Origin: UBA8389 sp035719105
GTDB lineage: Bacteria; Bacteroidota; Bacteroidia; Bacteroidales; UBA1402
Direction of reading: 5' to 3'
Assembly (NCBI GenBank): GCA_035719105.1
Contig: DASTGN010000004.1
Coordinates: forward strand, 372,001-436,000
Length of the DNA stretch: 64,000 nucleotides
The notes below the pieces were generated by a model. That model did not search any database, was not told where the DNA came from, and saw nothing but the letters and a program-made list of their open reading frames with translations. Below are positions 17,767-26,311 of the stretch, piece after piece. Each line of letters begins with the position of its first letter. Position 1 is the stretch's first letter. Both the position numbers and the translations under genes were made by a program.

Positions 17767-18892
17767 AAACATTGAATCTCAATCGCTTGTTAAGAAGGAA
17801 GTGGTTGTAGTCGCTTATACTGATAATGAACATTATCGGTTCAGCGATGGGCTTTGTGCCATTCAACGGAATCAGCTATGGGGCTTTATCGATACGACAG
17901 GTAAATTTGTCATCGATTTCCGGTTTAGTAGCAATGGATTTGAGATTCCGACCTTTCATGAGGGAAAGTGTTGTGTAAGCATTCAATCTAGTTCAGGCGA
18001 GATTACCCCGATTTACATTGACAAAGCAGGTAATACCCTTTTTCAAAATCAAGTTTTTAGTGGCATCACTGCGTTTTCAAATGGATTGGCAATCGTTGAA
18101 AAAACTGAGTCGACCAAATCACCCTACCTTTCATTGATCGATAGTACCGGAAAGCCGGTGGCAGGAGCAATTTCTCCCGGATATTCTCCAGATATGAAAC
18201 TCGAGTTTCGCGGCTTCAGTGATGGTTTGGCTGCAATTTTCGACTCTAAGACCAATTCATGGGGATTTATCAATACCAAGGGGAAATGGGCAATTTTACC
18301 AGATTCAAAGTTTCAAACGGTAGGCGATTTTCACGATGGATTGGCTTATATCCAAAATGCTGCAGAAGGGAAATGGGGAGCGATCAACACAAAGGGCGAA
18401 TTAATCATTCCTTATATGTATGACAACCGGCCGCTCGATTTTGCGGAAGGCCTTTCGGCGGTCAGAAATCAAGAAGATAAAGTTGGTTATATTGATAAAA
18501 CTGGAAATCTGATTATTCCTTATCATTATGAACCAATCATGAATCAAAATGGCTTATCTTTTTTTGAAGGCAATGCCATCGTTTCCAGAGAGGGCAATTA
18601 CTATTCAATTTCGGCCATTGGCAAAGAAAATCTTAAAATAGGCGATGCTTCGATGGAAGTCCGAATGCTCCAAAATGGCTTGATTGCATTCAAAAAATGG
18701 ACAAAATCGGAAATTTGGGGAATTGGGTTGATTCGTACCAATGGTGAAGTGCTTTTGGAACCGAATCAATTATACCAACTTGAAGAATTCGACAATGGTT
18801 TGGCACATGCTCAAGCTAAAATAAACGGATTGAATTACAATGGATTTGTCGATTTAGAGGCAAACTTTGTCATTCTGAACGAAAATCAATAA
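17750..18892 (+). CDS. WG-repeat protein
   Basis: 380 residues from ATG 17750, with at least seven WG-type repeats of the form (W/Y)GFIDxxGKxxI..., e.g. WGFIDTTGKFVID, WGFINTKGKWAIL, WGAINTKGELIIPY, VGYIDKTGNLIIPY. WG repeats make beta-rich, probably propeller-like or open-ended folds, usually of unknown function and often surface or periplasmic. No convincing signal peptide follows ATG 17750; a start at 17657 would add a hydrophobic stretch but overlaps the SDR gene. A TTG at 17762 is another option, so the start is uncertain. Sits between the SDR and uxuA genes; involvement in sugar-acid use is not shown. Confidence 0.75.
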   Translation: MVSNLQNIESQSLVKKEVVVVAYTDNEHYRFSDGLCAIQRNQLWGFIDTTGKFVIDFRFSSNGFEIPTFHEGKCCVSIQSSSGEITPIYIDKAGNTLFQNQVFSGITAFSNGLAIVEKTESTKSPYLSLIDSTGKPVAGAISPGYSPDMKLEFRGFSDGLAAIFDSKTNSWGFINTKGKWAILPDSKFQTVGDFHDGLAYIQNAAEGKWGAINTKGELIIPYMYDNRPLDFAEGLSAVRNQEDKVGYIDKTGNLIIPYHYEPIMNQNGLSFFEGNAIVSREGNYYSISAIGKENLKIGDASMEVRMLQNGLIAFKKWTKSEIWGIGLIRTNGEVLLEPNQLYQLEEFDNGLAHAQAKINGLNYNGFVDLEANFVILNENQ

Positions 18893-18919
18893 CGATCGAA
18901 CTTATACTATTCTGCCAAT

Positions 18920-20095
18920 ATGAGCCTTTGTTTTAAACAAACCATGCGTTGGTTCGGTCCCGAGGATCCTGTCAGCTTAAGTGATATTCGCCAGGCGGGA
19001 GCTACCGGAGTTTTAACCGCATTGCATCAATATGCACCAGGCGAAGTATGGCCTCTGGAAGCTATTCGTGAACGTCAGAAAATTATTCGTGCCGCTGGAC
19101 TGGAATGGGAAGCAGTGGAAAGTGTCAATGTGCATGAGGATATCAAACGTCGATTTGGCAATTATAAAAAATACATCGAAAACTATAAGATTTGTCTTCG
19201 AAATTTAGCTGATTGCGACATTAAAGTGGTCATTTATAATTTTATGCCGGTTCTGGATTGGGTTCGAACCAATTTGTATTACACCATTGACGATGGCTCT
19301 AAGGCCATGTATTTTGAAAAAGCCGCATTTCAGGCGTTTGATTTGTTTGTTTTGAAACGTCCTGGTGCACGGACTGAATACTCTGAAGAAGAAATTTCAA
19401 AGGCTACCCATCGTTTTAAAACGATGACAAAAACTGAAATGGATGTATTGATGCAAGTGATGTTGGCTGGGCTACCGGGTTCAGACATACATTATACGGT
19501 GGAACAAATTTTGGCCGACCTGAACAAGTACAAAGAAATAGATGCTTCTAAGTTGAGGGAACATCTCATTCTATTTCTAAAAGAAATTTGCCCTTTAGCC
19601 GATGAACTCGGAGTGAAAATGGCCATTCACCCTGATGATCCTCCTTTTCCGGTTTTGGGTCTGCCTCGCATCAGTAGTAACGAAGCTGACTTTCAAGCTT
19701 TGCTGGATGCCGTTCCCAATCCTTCCAATGGAATCTGTTTTTGCGTCGGTTCGTTAAGCGCTGGACCAGATAACGATTTGGCTGGAATGGCTACACGACT
19801 GGGGCACAGGATTTTTGCAACCCATTTACGAAGTACCCAACGAGACAATGAAGGCAACTTTTTTGAAGCCAACCATCTGGAAGGTTCTGTTGATATGTAT
19901 CAGGTAATGAGGAATTTAATACTAAAACTTAGGGAAAGGGGCGAGCAAATTCCGTTGCGTCCAGATCACGGACATCAAATGATGGACGATTTGAACAAGA
20001 CGCAAAAGCACTTTGGATATTCAGGCATTGGACGTATGCGTGGGTTATCTGAATTGCGTGGCCTGGAACTGGGTATTTGTCGGTCGTTGGATTAA
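18920..20095 (+). CDS. uxuA: Mannonate dehydratase
   Basis: 391 residues; dehydrates D-mannonate to 2-keto-3-deoxygluconate (KDG). The N-terminus MRWFGPEDPVSLSDIRQAGA and later KMAIHPDDPPFPVLGLPRI and RPDHGHQM are UxuA signatures, with His and Asp residues for the divalent metal. Length matches the family. The product KDG would feed the PfkB kinase encoded at 21153. No hexuronate isomerase (uxaC), aldolase or transporter is in the window. A terminator follows at 20101. Confidence 0.96.
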   Translation: MSLCFKQTMRWFGPEDPVSLSDIRQAGATGVLTALHQYAPGEVWPLEAIRERQKIIRAAGLEWEAVESVNVHEDIKRRFGNYKKYIENYKICLRNLADCDIKVVIYNFMPVLDWVRTNLYYTIDDGSKAMYFEKAAFQAFDLFVLKRPGARTEYSEEEISKATHRFKTMTKTEMDVLMQVMLAGLPGSDIHYTVEQILADLNKYKEIDASKLREHLILFLKEICPLADELGVKMAIHPDDPPFPVLGLPRISSNEADFQALLDAVPNPSNGICFCVGSLSAGPDNDLAGMATRLGHRIFATHLRSTQRDNEGNFFEANHLEGSVDMYQVMRNLILKLRERGEQIPLRPDHGHQMMDDLNKTQKHFGYSGIGRMRGLSELRGLELGICRSLD

Positions 20096-20100
20096 AAAAC

Positions 20101-20138
20101 GAAGCCGTTACAACATCACGTTGGAGCGGCTTCTTTCT
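20101..20138 (+). terminator. Terminator after uxuA
   Basis: Stem GAAGCCG/CGGCTTC (20101-20107 with 20127-20133) with an inner CAAC/GTTG extension, followed by a T-rich tail. Confidence 0.75.
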
Positions 20139-20165
20139 ATATAGAGGAAATTAAAAAGAGTTCTA

Positions 20166-20228
20166 TCCGGAGGAAAACTCCGGAGGGACGTCTTCCAATA
20201 ATTATTAGACGTCAACGTTTGAAAAACG
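20166..20228. repeat. Three tandem hairpins in the uxuA/PAP2 convergent gap
   Basis: Three short inverted repeats in a row: 20166-20184 (TCCGGAG stem, 5-base loop), 20187-20213 (GACGTCT stem, 13-base loop) and 20216-20228 (CGTTT stem, GAA loop). They lie beyond the uxuA terminator and before the end of the minus-strand PAP2 gene. They may stop PAP2 transcription, but none has a classical T tail in that direction. Confidence 0.55.
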
Positions 20229-20259
20229 CTACAGAAAATCAATTATTTTTTTGAAATTT

Positions 20260-21033
20260 CTAAAATTGATAACTCAGTACGAGTTCACCACCAGTTTCGG
20301 TCAATCTTGGAGCGTAACTAAGACCATTCTTAAACTTGGGTGCTAATGCGTCAAAAACCCAAAATGTAGCATTAGTCGAAAAAATTCCCACAGCAGAACC
20401 CATCAACACATCGGGTAGGAAATGCCTGTTTCTTGCAATTCTGGCATATGCAACCCAGGTTGCAATGCCGTATCCCGCAATTGAAATCCATGGGCTGACC
20501 GAACCAAATTCCCGATGAAGCAAGGTTGCACCAACAAAAGCCATGGAGGCATGTTGTGAGGGGAAAGACTCATTACCATAAATCGGATTTGGTCGAGTAA
20601 TGTGAGTGGCTATTTTGGTTCGATATACTATGAAATCGGCCAAAATATACGATAATCCACCGATTGCCATCTCCTCCCATATGGAATGTTTACCTTTTAC
20701 ACCTAACAATGAAAGTGCAGCTACAGCTCCCATTGGGACATAACGTAGTTCATCGTCAAATAAATTAATGCTTTCGGACGAATTCCAGTTCATTTGTTCC
20801 TGAATTTTGAACTTCAAATCAGGAATGGAAAGAACGAATAGACTTGTTGAAGCTAAGGCTGCCGGGGCGACAGATTGTTTTACAAACTTGCTGTTCAGCC
20901 AGCTTACCTTCGTATCGACGAATTGGGATGTGTCGGTTACCTGCCCTTTGGATTCCACATAGGGTTCAACGGCCGAAACAAAAGGCAAAAAGAAGAAATA
21001 TAAAAGTAAAAACAGGCTGTATCTACGATGCAT
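20260..21033 (-). CDS. PAP2-family phosphatase
   Basis: 257 residues with an N-terminal signal sequence (probable cleavage after VSA) and several hydrophobic segments. All three phosphatidic-acid-phosphatase motifs are present: K140...R147-P148, PSQH at 158-161 (Gln in place of the usual Gly), and R198...H204...D208. Such enzymes hydrolyse lipid phosphates or pyrophosphates, e.g. phosphatidate, undecaprenyl pyrophosphate or lipid A phosphates. The C-terminal residue is Phe (VLSYQF), which could suit an outer-membrane association, but that is inference. Isolated single gene. Confidence 0.88.
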   Translation of the reverse strand: MHRRYSLFLLLYFFFLPFVSAVEPYVESKGQVTDTSQFVDTKVSWLNSKFVKQSVAPAALASTSLFVLSIPDLKFKIQEQMNWNSSESINLFDDELRYVPMGAVAALSLLGVKGKHSIWEEMAIGGLSYILADFIVYRTKIATHITRPNPIYGNESFPSQHASMAFVGATLLHREFGSVSPWISIAGYGIATWVAYARIARNRHFLPDVLMGSAVGIFSTNATFWVFDALAPKFKNGLSYAPRLTETGGELVLSYQF

Positions 21034-21092
21034 TTCAGTCGTAAATTTCTAAAAGTATACGACGAAAGTACAGATAGTTTTTGAGGTTTTTA

Positions 21093-21100
21093 TATCTTTG
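21093..21100 (+). promoter_or_regulatory. Putative -7 box (TATCTTTG) for the kinase operon
   Basis: Exact TATCTTTG 52 bases before the ATG at 21153, preceded by T-rich sequence. Confidence 0.6.
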
Positions 21101-21152
21101 TATGATATAATTCTGAATACTATCTGATACATTAAATACTAATATTTTTATT

Positions 21153-22232
21153 ATGAGCTTAGAATTAAAGAAAGAATGTAAGTATTCCCTTTTGGTAGCC
21201 ACCAGTATGGGTGTTCGCATCACGCCAGTAAACGGTCAGCCTGTATATAGCAGTCGTTTGTTTGAAATGCAAGCAACCAGTGCCGAAACCAATGTGGCAA
21301 GTATTGCTTCCTTTCTAGGTATGCCTGTAAAAGTGCTCACCACTTTCGTAAAAGACAGTCCGATTGCTCAATTCATAAAAAGTGATCTCAAAAGTCGCTT
21401 TATGGACTTTGAAGGGCCCGAAGTTTCTCAGGGTGACCCTTGGGGATTTCGTCACCAATTCAATATTGCAGACAGTGGATACGGTTCTCGCGGACCACGT
21501 GTTCAAAATGATCGCGCAGGTGAAGTCGGAAGAACATTGAATGTCAAAGATTTCGATTTGGAACGTATTTTTGGTAAAGAAGGTGTACAGATTGTGCATT
21601 TGTCAGGATTGATAGCTGCCTTATCGCCCGAAACAACGACCTTCTGTCTTGAAATAGCCCGTGCAGCAAAAAAATATGGTAGCCGCATTTCTTTTGATTT
21701 GAATTATCGTGCCTCCTTCTGGAAGGGACGTGAAAAACAACTCAGTGAAAGTTTCGCTGAAATTGCTTCAGTTTCTGATATTTTGATTGGGAATGAAGAA
21801 GATTTCCAATTGTGTCTCGGAATAGAGGGCCCAGAAGCTGGAGGAAAAGGAATTGAAGCTGAAATTGAAGGCTTCAAAGGAATGATTGGGAGAGTGAAAA
21901 AATCATTCCCTAACGCTTCTGTTTTTGCAACGACGCTTCGCCAGGTGGTTAGTGCAAACGAACACCTTTGGGGTGCCATCATGTTGGAAGGGGACGAATG
22001 GCAGGTTATCGAACCTCGCAAAATAACCGTTTTGGACCGTATCGGTGGAGGTGATGGTTTTGTAGGCGGCTTGCTTTATGGTATTCTAAAAGGTTGGGAG
22101 CCAGTAAAATGGCCGCAGTTTGGTTGGGCAACTGGTGCTTTAGCCACTACCTTCCTGACAGACTATGCACAACCAGCTGATGAAGATATGGTTTGGAGTA
22201 TCTGGAAAGGTAATGCACGTGTAAAACGCTAA
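21153..22232 (+). CDS. PfkB-family sugar kinase, probable 2-keto-3-deoxygluconate kinase
   Basis: 359 residues. The ribokinase-fold C-terminal motif is DRIGGGDGFVGG (residues 295-306) with catalytic base Asp301; the N-terminal motif is degenerate (VATSMGVRITPV rather than the usual GE...). Length and the DRIGGGDGF form fit KDG kinases, which convert KDG to KDPG. Neighbouring uxuA makes KDG, supporting this. Fructokinase-type activity is an alternative. The LarA-like gene starts 3 bases after its stop, so the two are coupled. Confidence 0.82.
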   Translation: MSLELKKECKYSLLVATSMGVRITPVNGQPVYSSRLFEMQATSAETNVASIASFLGMPVKVLTTFVKDSPIAQFIKSDLKSRFMDFEGPEVSQGDPWGFRHQFNIADSGYGSRGPRVQNDRAGEVGRTLNVKDFDLERIFGKEGVQIVHLSGLIAALSPETTTFCLEIARAAKKYGSRISFDLNYRASFWKGREKQLSESFAEIASVSDILIGNEEDFQLCLGIEGPEAGGKGIEAEIEGFKGMIGRVKKSFPNASVFATTLRQVVSANEHLWGAIMLEGDEWQVIEPRKITVLDRIGGGDGFVGGLLYGILKGWEPVKWPQFGWATGALATTFLTDYAQPADEDMVWSIWKGNARVKR

Positions 22233-22235
22233 AAT

Positions 22236-23525
22236 ATGCTTTATTACGAAATTGGTTCTGTCGATTTGGAATTGAGTTCAAACGATCTGAGAAAGGGATT
22301 GTTTGAAGCATTGGACAAAATTGGAGAAAAACGAAAGGTCTTGGCCATACCGCCAGACTATACCCGTTTGCCAAGTCGTGCCGGTGAATTGACCGAGTTC
22401 ACCTGGGAATATTTTGGTGATCACCTCACAGATGTATTGCCAGCATTGGGCACCCATTCGCCCATGACCCAACATCAAATCAACCACATGTTCGGGAAAA
22501 TGCCTGTTTCACTCATTCGCGAACATGATTGGCGTAACGATGTGGTTACTGTCGGTACGGTTCCTTCTTCTTATGTAAAAGAAGTGTCCGAGGGAGCGGT
22601 AGAATTTCCGTGGCCTGCGCAAGTAAATAAGTTGTTGATTGAGGGCCATTTCGATTTGATCTTATCCATTGGTCAGGTGGTGCCGCACGAAGTGGTTGGA
22701 ATGGCCAATTATAATAAAAATATATTTGTCGGTACTGGTGGTGTGGAAGGCATCAACAAGAGCCATTTTGTAGGAGCCTCCTTTGGTATGGAGCGCATGA
22801 TGGGTCACGCAGATACGCCTGTTCGTAGGATATTCAATTATGCTTCCGAACATTTTACCAATCATTTGCCTATTGTTTATGTCCAAACAGTTGTAGGATT
22901 GGATAAAACCGACGGAAAAGTAAAAACTCGTGGTTTGTACATTGGAGATGACTTCGAAGTATTCGACAAAGCAGCTAAATTGTCGTTACAGGTGAACTTT
23001 GACATGTTGGACAAACCCTTGAAAAAAGTCGTTGTCTTTTTGGATCCGACCGAATTCAAAAGCACTTGGTTGGGTAACAAATCAGTTTACCGAACCCGAA
23101 TGGCCATTGAAGATAATGGCGAATTGATTATATTGGCACCTGCATTGGTAGAGTTTGGAGAGGATAAGGAAATTGACCGACTCATACGTAAATACGGATA
23201 TTTTGGTACTCCTGCCACCTTAAAAGCCTGTGATGAGAATGTCGAATTGAGAAATAATCTGAGCGCAGCAGCACACTTGATTCACGGATCCTCGGAAGGC
23301 CGTTTCAGTATCACTTATTGTCCAGGCAAAGGTCCTGAAAACCTAACGAAGGAAGAAATTGAGGGTGTAGGTTTCAAATATGCCGATATTGACGAAGTTA
23401 CTTCATTATACGATCCATCAAAATTGCATGACGGATACAACACGTTGCCAAATGGAGAAGAAATTTATTTCATTTCTAATCCAGCTTTGGGATTATGGGC
23501 GTATAAAGATCGGTTCAATTATTAG
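22236..23525 (+). CDS. LarA-family nickel-pincer racemase/epimerase homologue, candidate aldonate 2-epimerase
   Basis: 429 residues of the LarA (DUF2088) family, which use the nickel-pincer nucleotide cofactor for hydride-transfer racemisation of 2-hydroxyacids. Residues seen: Asp41 and Arg44 (spacing as LarA Asp72/Arg75), His74, His151, Lys161 and His177. The His-Lys-His spacings of 10 and 16 equal those of LarA His174/Lys184/His200, where Lys184 holds the cofactor and His200 ligates nickel. Coupled to the PfkB kinase gene and near uxuA, so the substrate may be an aldonate, such as gluconate/mannonate, rather than lactate. No larB, larC or larE is in the window. Confidence 0.82.
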   Translation: MLYYEIGSVDLELSSNDLRKGLFEALDKIGEKRKVLAIPPDYTRLPSRAGELTEFTWEYFGDHLTDVLPALGTHSPMTQHQINHMFGKMPVSLIREHDWRNDVVTVGTVPSSYVKEVSEGAVEFPWPAQVNKLLIEGHFDLILSIGQVVPHEVVGMANYNKNIFVGTGGVEGINKSHFVGASFGMERMMGHADTPVRRIFNYASEHFTNHLPIVYVQTVVGLDKTDGKVKTRGLYIGDDFEVFDKAAKLSLQVNFDMLDKPLKKVVVFLDPTEFKSTWLGNKSVYRTRMAIEDNGELIILAPALVEFGEDKEIDRLIRKYGYFGTPATLKACDENVELRNNLSAAAHLIHGSSEGRFSITYCPGKGPENLTKEEIEGVGFKYADIDEVTSLYDPSKLHDGYNTLPNGEEIYFISNPALGLWAYKDRFNY

Positions 23526-23560
23526 ACCCTGTTTACTATAGGTATTATACTAAAGGTTTT

Positions 23561-24685
23561 ATGAAGTTTATCATCGACGATAAGATCCCATATATTAAGG
23601 GAGCATTGGAGCCGTTTGGAGAGGTGATGTACCTTTCAGGCAGCAAAACTACCCCTGAGATTACAAAGGACGCCGACGCCATCATTACTCGGACACGTAC
23701 CATTTGCAATGAACAGCTTTTAGCTGGTTCGTCTGTAAAAATGATTGCTACGGCAACTATAGGCTTTGATCATATTGATACCGAATATTGTGATAAAGTT
23801 GGAATACGATGGACGAATGCTCCCGGATGCAACTCGAAATCAGTCGAACAATACGTCGCTTCCGCGCTTTTTGTACTTTCGCAACGAAAGGGTTTTGAGC
23901 TTAAAGGTAAAACCATCGGAGTAGTCGGAGTTGGTCAAGTCGGTTCCAAAGTAGCTATGGTTTGCAAATTCTTTGGCATGAACGTTCTGTTAAATGACCC
24001 GCCCCGTGCACGCATAGAAGGTTCGGAAAAGTTTTGCGATTTGGATCAAATCATGCAGGAAGCCGATTTTATTACTTTGCATGTTCCCCTGAATTTAAAT
24101 GGTGATGATGCCACCTACCATTTGGCAAATGAACATTTCTTTCGATCATTAAAACGAAAACCCATTCTTTTCAACTCATGCCGGGGAGAAGTGTTGGATA
24201 CAACCGCTGCTAAATCGGCACTTAAAAATCAATCTATTTCCGGTTTAGTAATTGATTGTTGGGAAAACGAACCAGACATTGATTTGGAACTATTAAACAT
24301 GGCCGATCTGGCTACCCCTCATATAGCCGGATATTCCAAAGATGGCAAAGCCAATGGCACCAGCATGAGCATCCAAGCACTCAGCCGTTTTTTTAATTTG
24401 GGCATTGACGATTGGAAAGCTGAAAATGTGGAAGTGCCAAAAAATACCTTGGTCAAAATTGATGGTGACGGTCTTGCAGAGGAAGCTATTCTGTCAAAAG
24501 CCGTTTTAGCGACGTATGATATTCAAAACGACGATGCCGCATTACGTAAAAACCCCGAATTGTTTGAAAAATTAAGAGGAGATTATCCGGTTAGAAGAGA
24601 ATATCCCGTATTTACCATACAGTGTCGAAATGTAAGAAAAGAGACACAAGATAAACTGGAAGCACTCGGCTTCAACATACAGTAA
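23561..24685 (+). CDS. pdxB: Erythronate-4-phosphate dehydrogenase
   Basis: 374 residues; second step of the DXP-dependent route to pyridoxal phosphate, oxidising 4-phosphoerythronate. D-isomer 2-hydroxyacid dehydrogenase fold: substrate domain with ATATIGFDHID and NAPGCNSKSVEQYV, Rossmann motif GVVGVGQVGSKVA, catalytic region FNSCRGEVLD and HIAGYS. The extra C-terminal ~95 residues are the dimerisation domain typical of PdxB and distinguish it from plain glycerate dehydrogenases. Starts 35 bases after the LarA-like gene. Confidence 0.93.
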   Translation: MKFIIDDKIPYIKGALEPFGEVMYLSGSKTTPEITKDADAIITRTRTICNEQLLAGSSVKMIATATIGFDHIDTEYCDKVGIRWTNAPGCNSKSVEQYVASALFVLSQRKGFELKGKTIGVVGVGQVGSKVAMVCKFFGMNVLLNDPPRARIEGSEKFCDLDQIMQEADFITLHVPLNLNGDDATYHLANEHFFRSLKRKPILFNSCRGEVLDTTAAKSALKNQSISGLVIDCWENEPDIDLELLNMADLATPHIAGYSKDGKANGTSMSIQALSRFFNLGIDDWKAENVEVPKNTLVKIDGDGLAEEAILSKAVLATYDIQNDDAALRKNPELFEKLRGDYPVRREYPVFTIQCRNVRKETQDKLEALGFNIQ

Positions 24686-24721
24686 TCAGCCTATTTTTAA
24701 CGAAAACCATAATAAAAAAGT

Positions 24722-26176
24722 ATGAAAAAATTAGCAGACATTGGATTAATCGGGTTGGCCGTAATGGGTGAAAACCTGGTATTGAACATGGAAAGCAAAG
24801 GCTTTACCGTGGCAGTTTTCAACCGTACCGTTGAAAAAGTGGATCAATTCATGGCAGGTCGTGGTGCCGGCAAGAATTTCATCGGTGCACATTCCATAGA
24901 GGAGCTATGCGCTTCGTTGGAAAGACCCCGTAAAGTGATGATGTTGGTCAAGGCCGGTCAGGCAGTTGACGATTTCATCGAGAAAATCATCCCTTTTTTA
25001 GAACCAGGTGATATCATTATCGATGGAGGTAACTCACATTTTCCAGATACCATCCGCAGAACCAAATACGTCGAAAGCAAAGGCTTACTTTTTATTGGAA
25101 CAGGTGTTTCCGGTGGCGAAGAAGGCGCCTTGAACGGTCCTTCCATGATGCCCGGTGGGTCTCCTGCTGCTTGGCCTGCTGTTAAGGACATCTTTCAAGC
25201 TGTCTCGGCAAAAGTTGAAGACGGTTCTCCATGCTGCGACTGGGTTGGAGAAGGTGGTGCCGGTCATTTTGTAAAAATGGTTCACAACGGCATTGAATAT
25301 GGTGATATGCAAATTATTTGCGAAGCCTATCAGATGATGAAAGAAATGTTGGGAATGAGCGCCAACGAAATGCATGAAGTTTTCAAGAATTGGAACGAAG
25401 GCGAACTTGATTCCTATTTGATTGAAATTACCCGCGATATTATGGGTTATAAAGATGAAAACGGCGAAGCGTTGGTCGAAAAAATTCTGGATACAGCTGG
25501 TCAAAAAGGAACCGGTAAATGGACTGGCGTTGCCGCTTTGGATTTAGGCATTCCGTTGACGTTGATCGGAGAATCCGTCTTCGCACGTTGTTTGTCTGCA
25601 CAAAAGGATGTTCGTGTAGAAGCCTCGAAAATATTAAACGGACCAACTGAAAAATTCAAGGGAGACAAAGCTCAAATGATTTCCGACTTAAAGGATGCCT
25701 TGTTTGCAGCTAAAATTATATCGTATGCACAAGGTTACAACTTGATGATGGAAGCAGCCAAAGAATATGGTTGGAACCTGAATTATGGTGGAATTGCCCT
25801 AATGTGGCGTGGAGGTTGCATCATTCGTTCAGTATTCCTCGCTGATATCAAAAAAGCCTTCGATAAGAATCCTAACTTGACCAATTTGCTGTTGGATCCC
25901 TATTTCAAGGAAAAAGTAGAAACCGCTCAAGCTGGATGGCGCAGGGTTTGTGCCACTGCCATGATGAACGGAATACCAGTTCCTGCCTTGACAACCGCAC
26001 TTTGTTATTTCGATGGAATCAGAAGCGAACGTCTTCCGGCAAATCTGCTACAAGCACAAAGAGACTACTTCGGCGCTCATACCTACGAACGTATTGATAA
26101 ACCAAGAGGTGAATTCTTCCATACCAATTGGACAGGAAAAGGTGGTGACACTGCTTCTTCCACGTACGTCGTTTAA
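24722..26176 (+). CDS. gnd: 6-phosphogluconate dehydrogenase (decarboxylating)
   Basis: 484 residues; oxidises 6-phosphogluconate to ribulose 5-phosphate with CO2 and NAD(P)H. Dinucleotide motif GLAVMGENLVLNM, substrate motifs GTGVSGGEEGALNGPSMMPGG (split by family convention) and KMVHNGIEYGDMQ with the catalytic Lys. Full-length dimeric type. It follows pdxB by 36 bases; zwf and pgl are not in the window. A strong bidirectional terminator follows. Confidence 0.97.
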   Translation: MKKLADIGLIGLAVMGENLVLNMESKGFTVAVFNRTVEKVDQFMAGRGAGKNFIGAHSIEELCASLERPRKVMMLVKAGQAVDDFIEKIIPFLEPGDIIIDGGNSHFPDTIRRTKYVESKGLLFIGTGVSGGEEGALNGPSMMPGGSPAAWPAVKDIFQAVSAKVEDGSPCCDWVGEGGAGHFVKMVHNGIEYGDMQIICEAYQMMKEMLGMSANEMHEVFKNWNEGELDSYLIEITRDIMGYKDENGEALVEKILDTAGQKGTGKWTGVAALDLGIPLTLIGESVFARCLSAQKDVRVEASKILNGPTEKFKGDKAQMISDLKDALFAAKIISYAQGYNLMMEAAKEYGWNLNYGGIALMWRGGCIIRSVFLADIKKAFDKNPNLTNLLLDPYFKEKVETAQAGWRRVCATAMMNGIPVPALTTALCYFDGIRSERLPANLLQAQRDYFGAHTYERIDKPRGEFFHTNWTGKGGDTASSTYVV

Positions 26177-26192
26177 TCGATTAAACCATTAA

Positions 26193-26235
26193 AAAAGAGA
26201 GTCGTTTCAGCAAATCGTTGAAACGACTCTCTTTT
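26193..26235. terminator. Strong terminator after gnd
   Basis: Perfect 17-bp stem (26193-26209 with 26219-26235), 9-base loop. A run and T run flank it, so it can work in both directions, insulating gnd from ahcY. Confidence 0.92.
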
Positions 26236-26251
26236 AGTTTATCAGTTTTTG

Positions 26252-26259
26252 TATCTTTG
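26252..26259 (+). promoter_or_regulatory. Putative -7 box (TATCTTTG) for ahcY
   Basis: Exact TATCTTTG directly after the gnd terminator, 52 bases before the ahcY start. No SAH or SAM riboswitch fold was recognised in the short leader. Confidence 0.6.
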
Positions 26260-26311
26260 TCGCTGAAATCATTTATAAAACAATTTTAAATTAAATAATT
26301 CATTTTCATTC

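Noticed and set aside
26236..26311. SAH or SAM riboswitch before ahcY
   Set aside because: The leader is about 50 bases, AT-rich and shows no paired core typical of those riboswitches.
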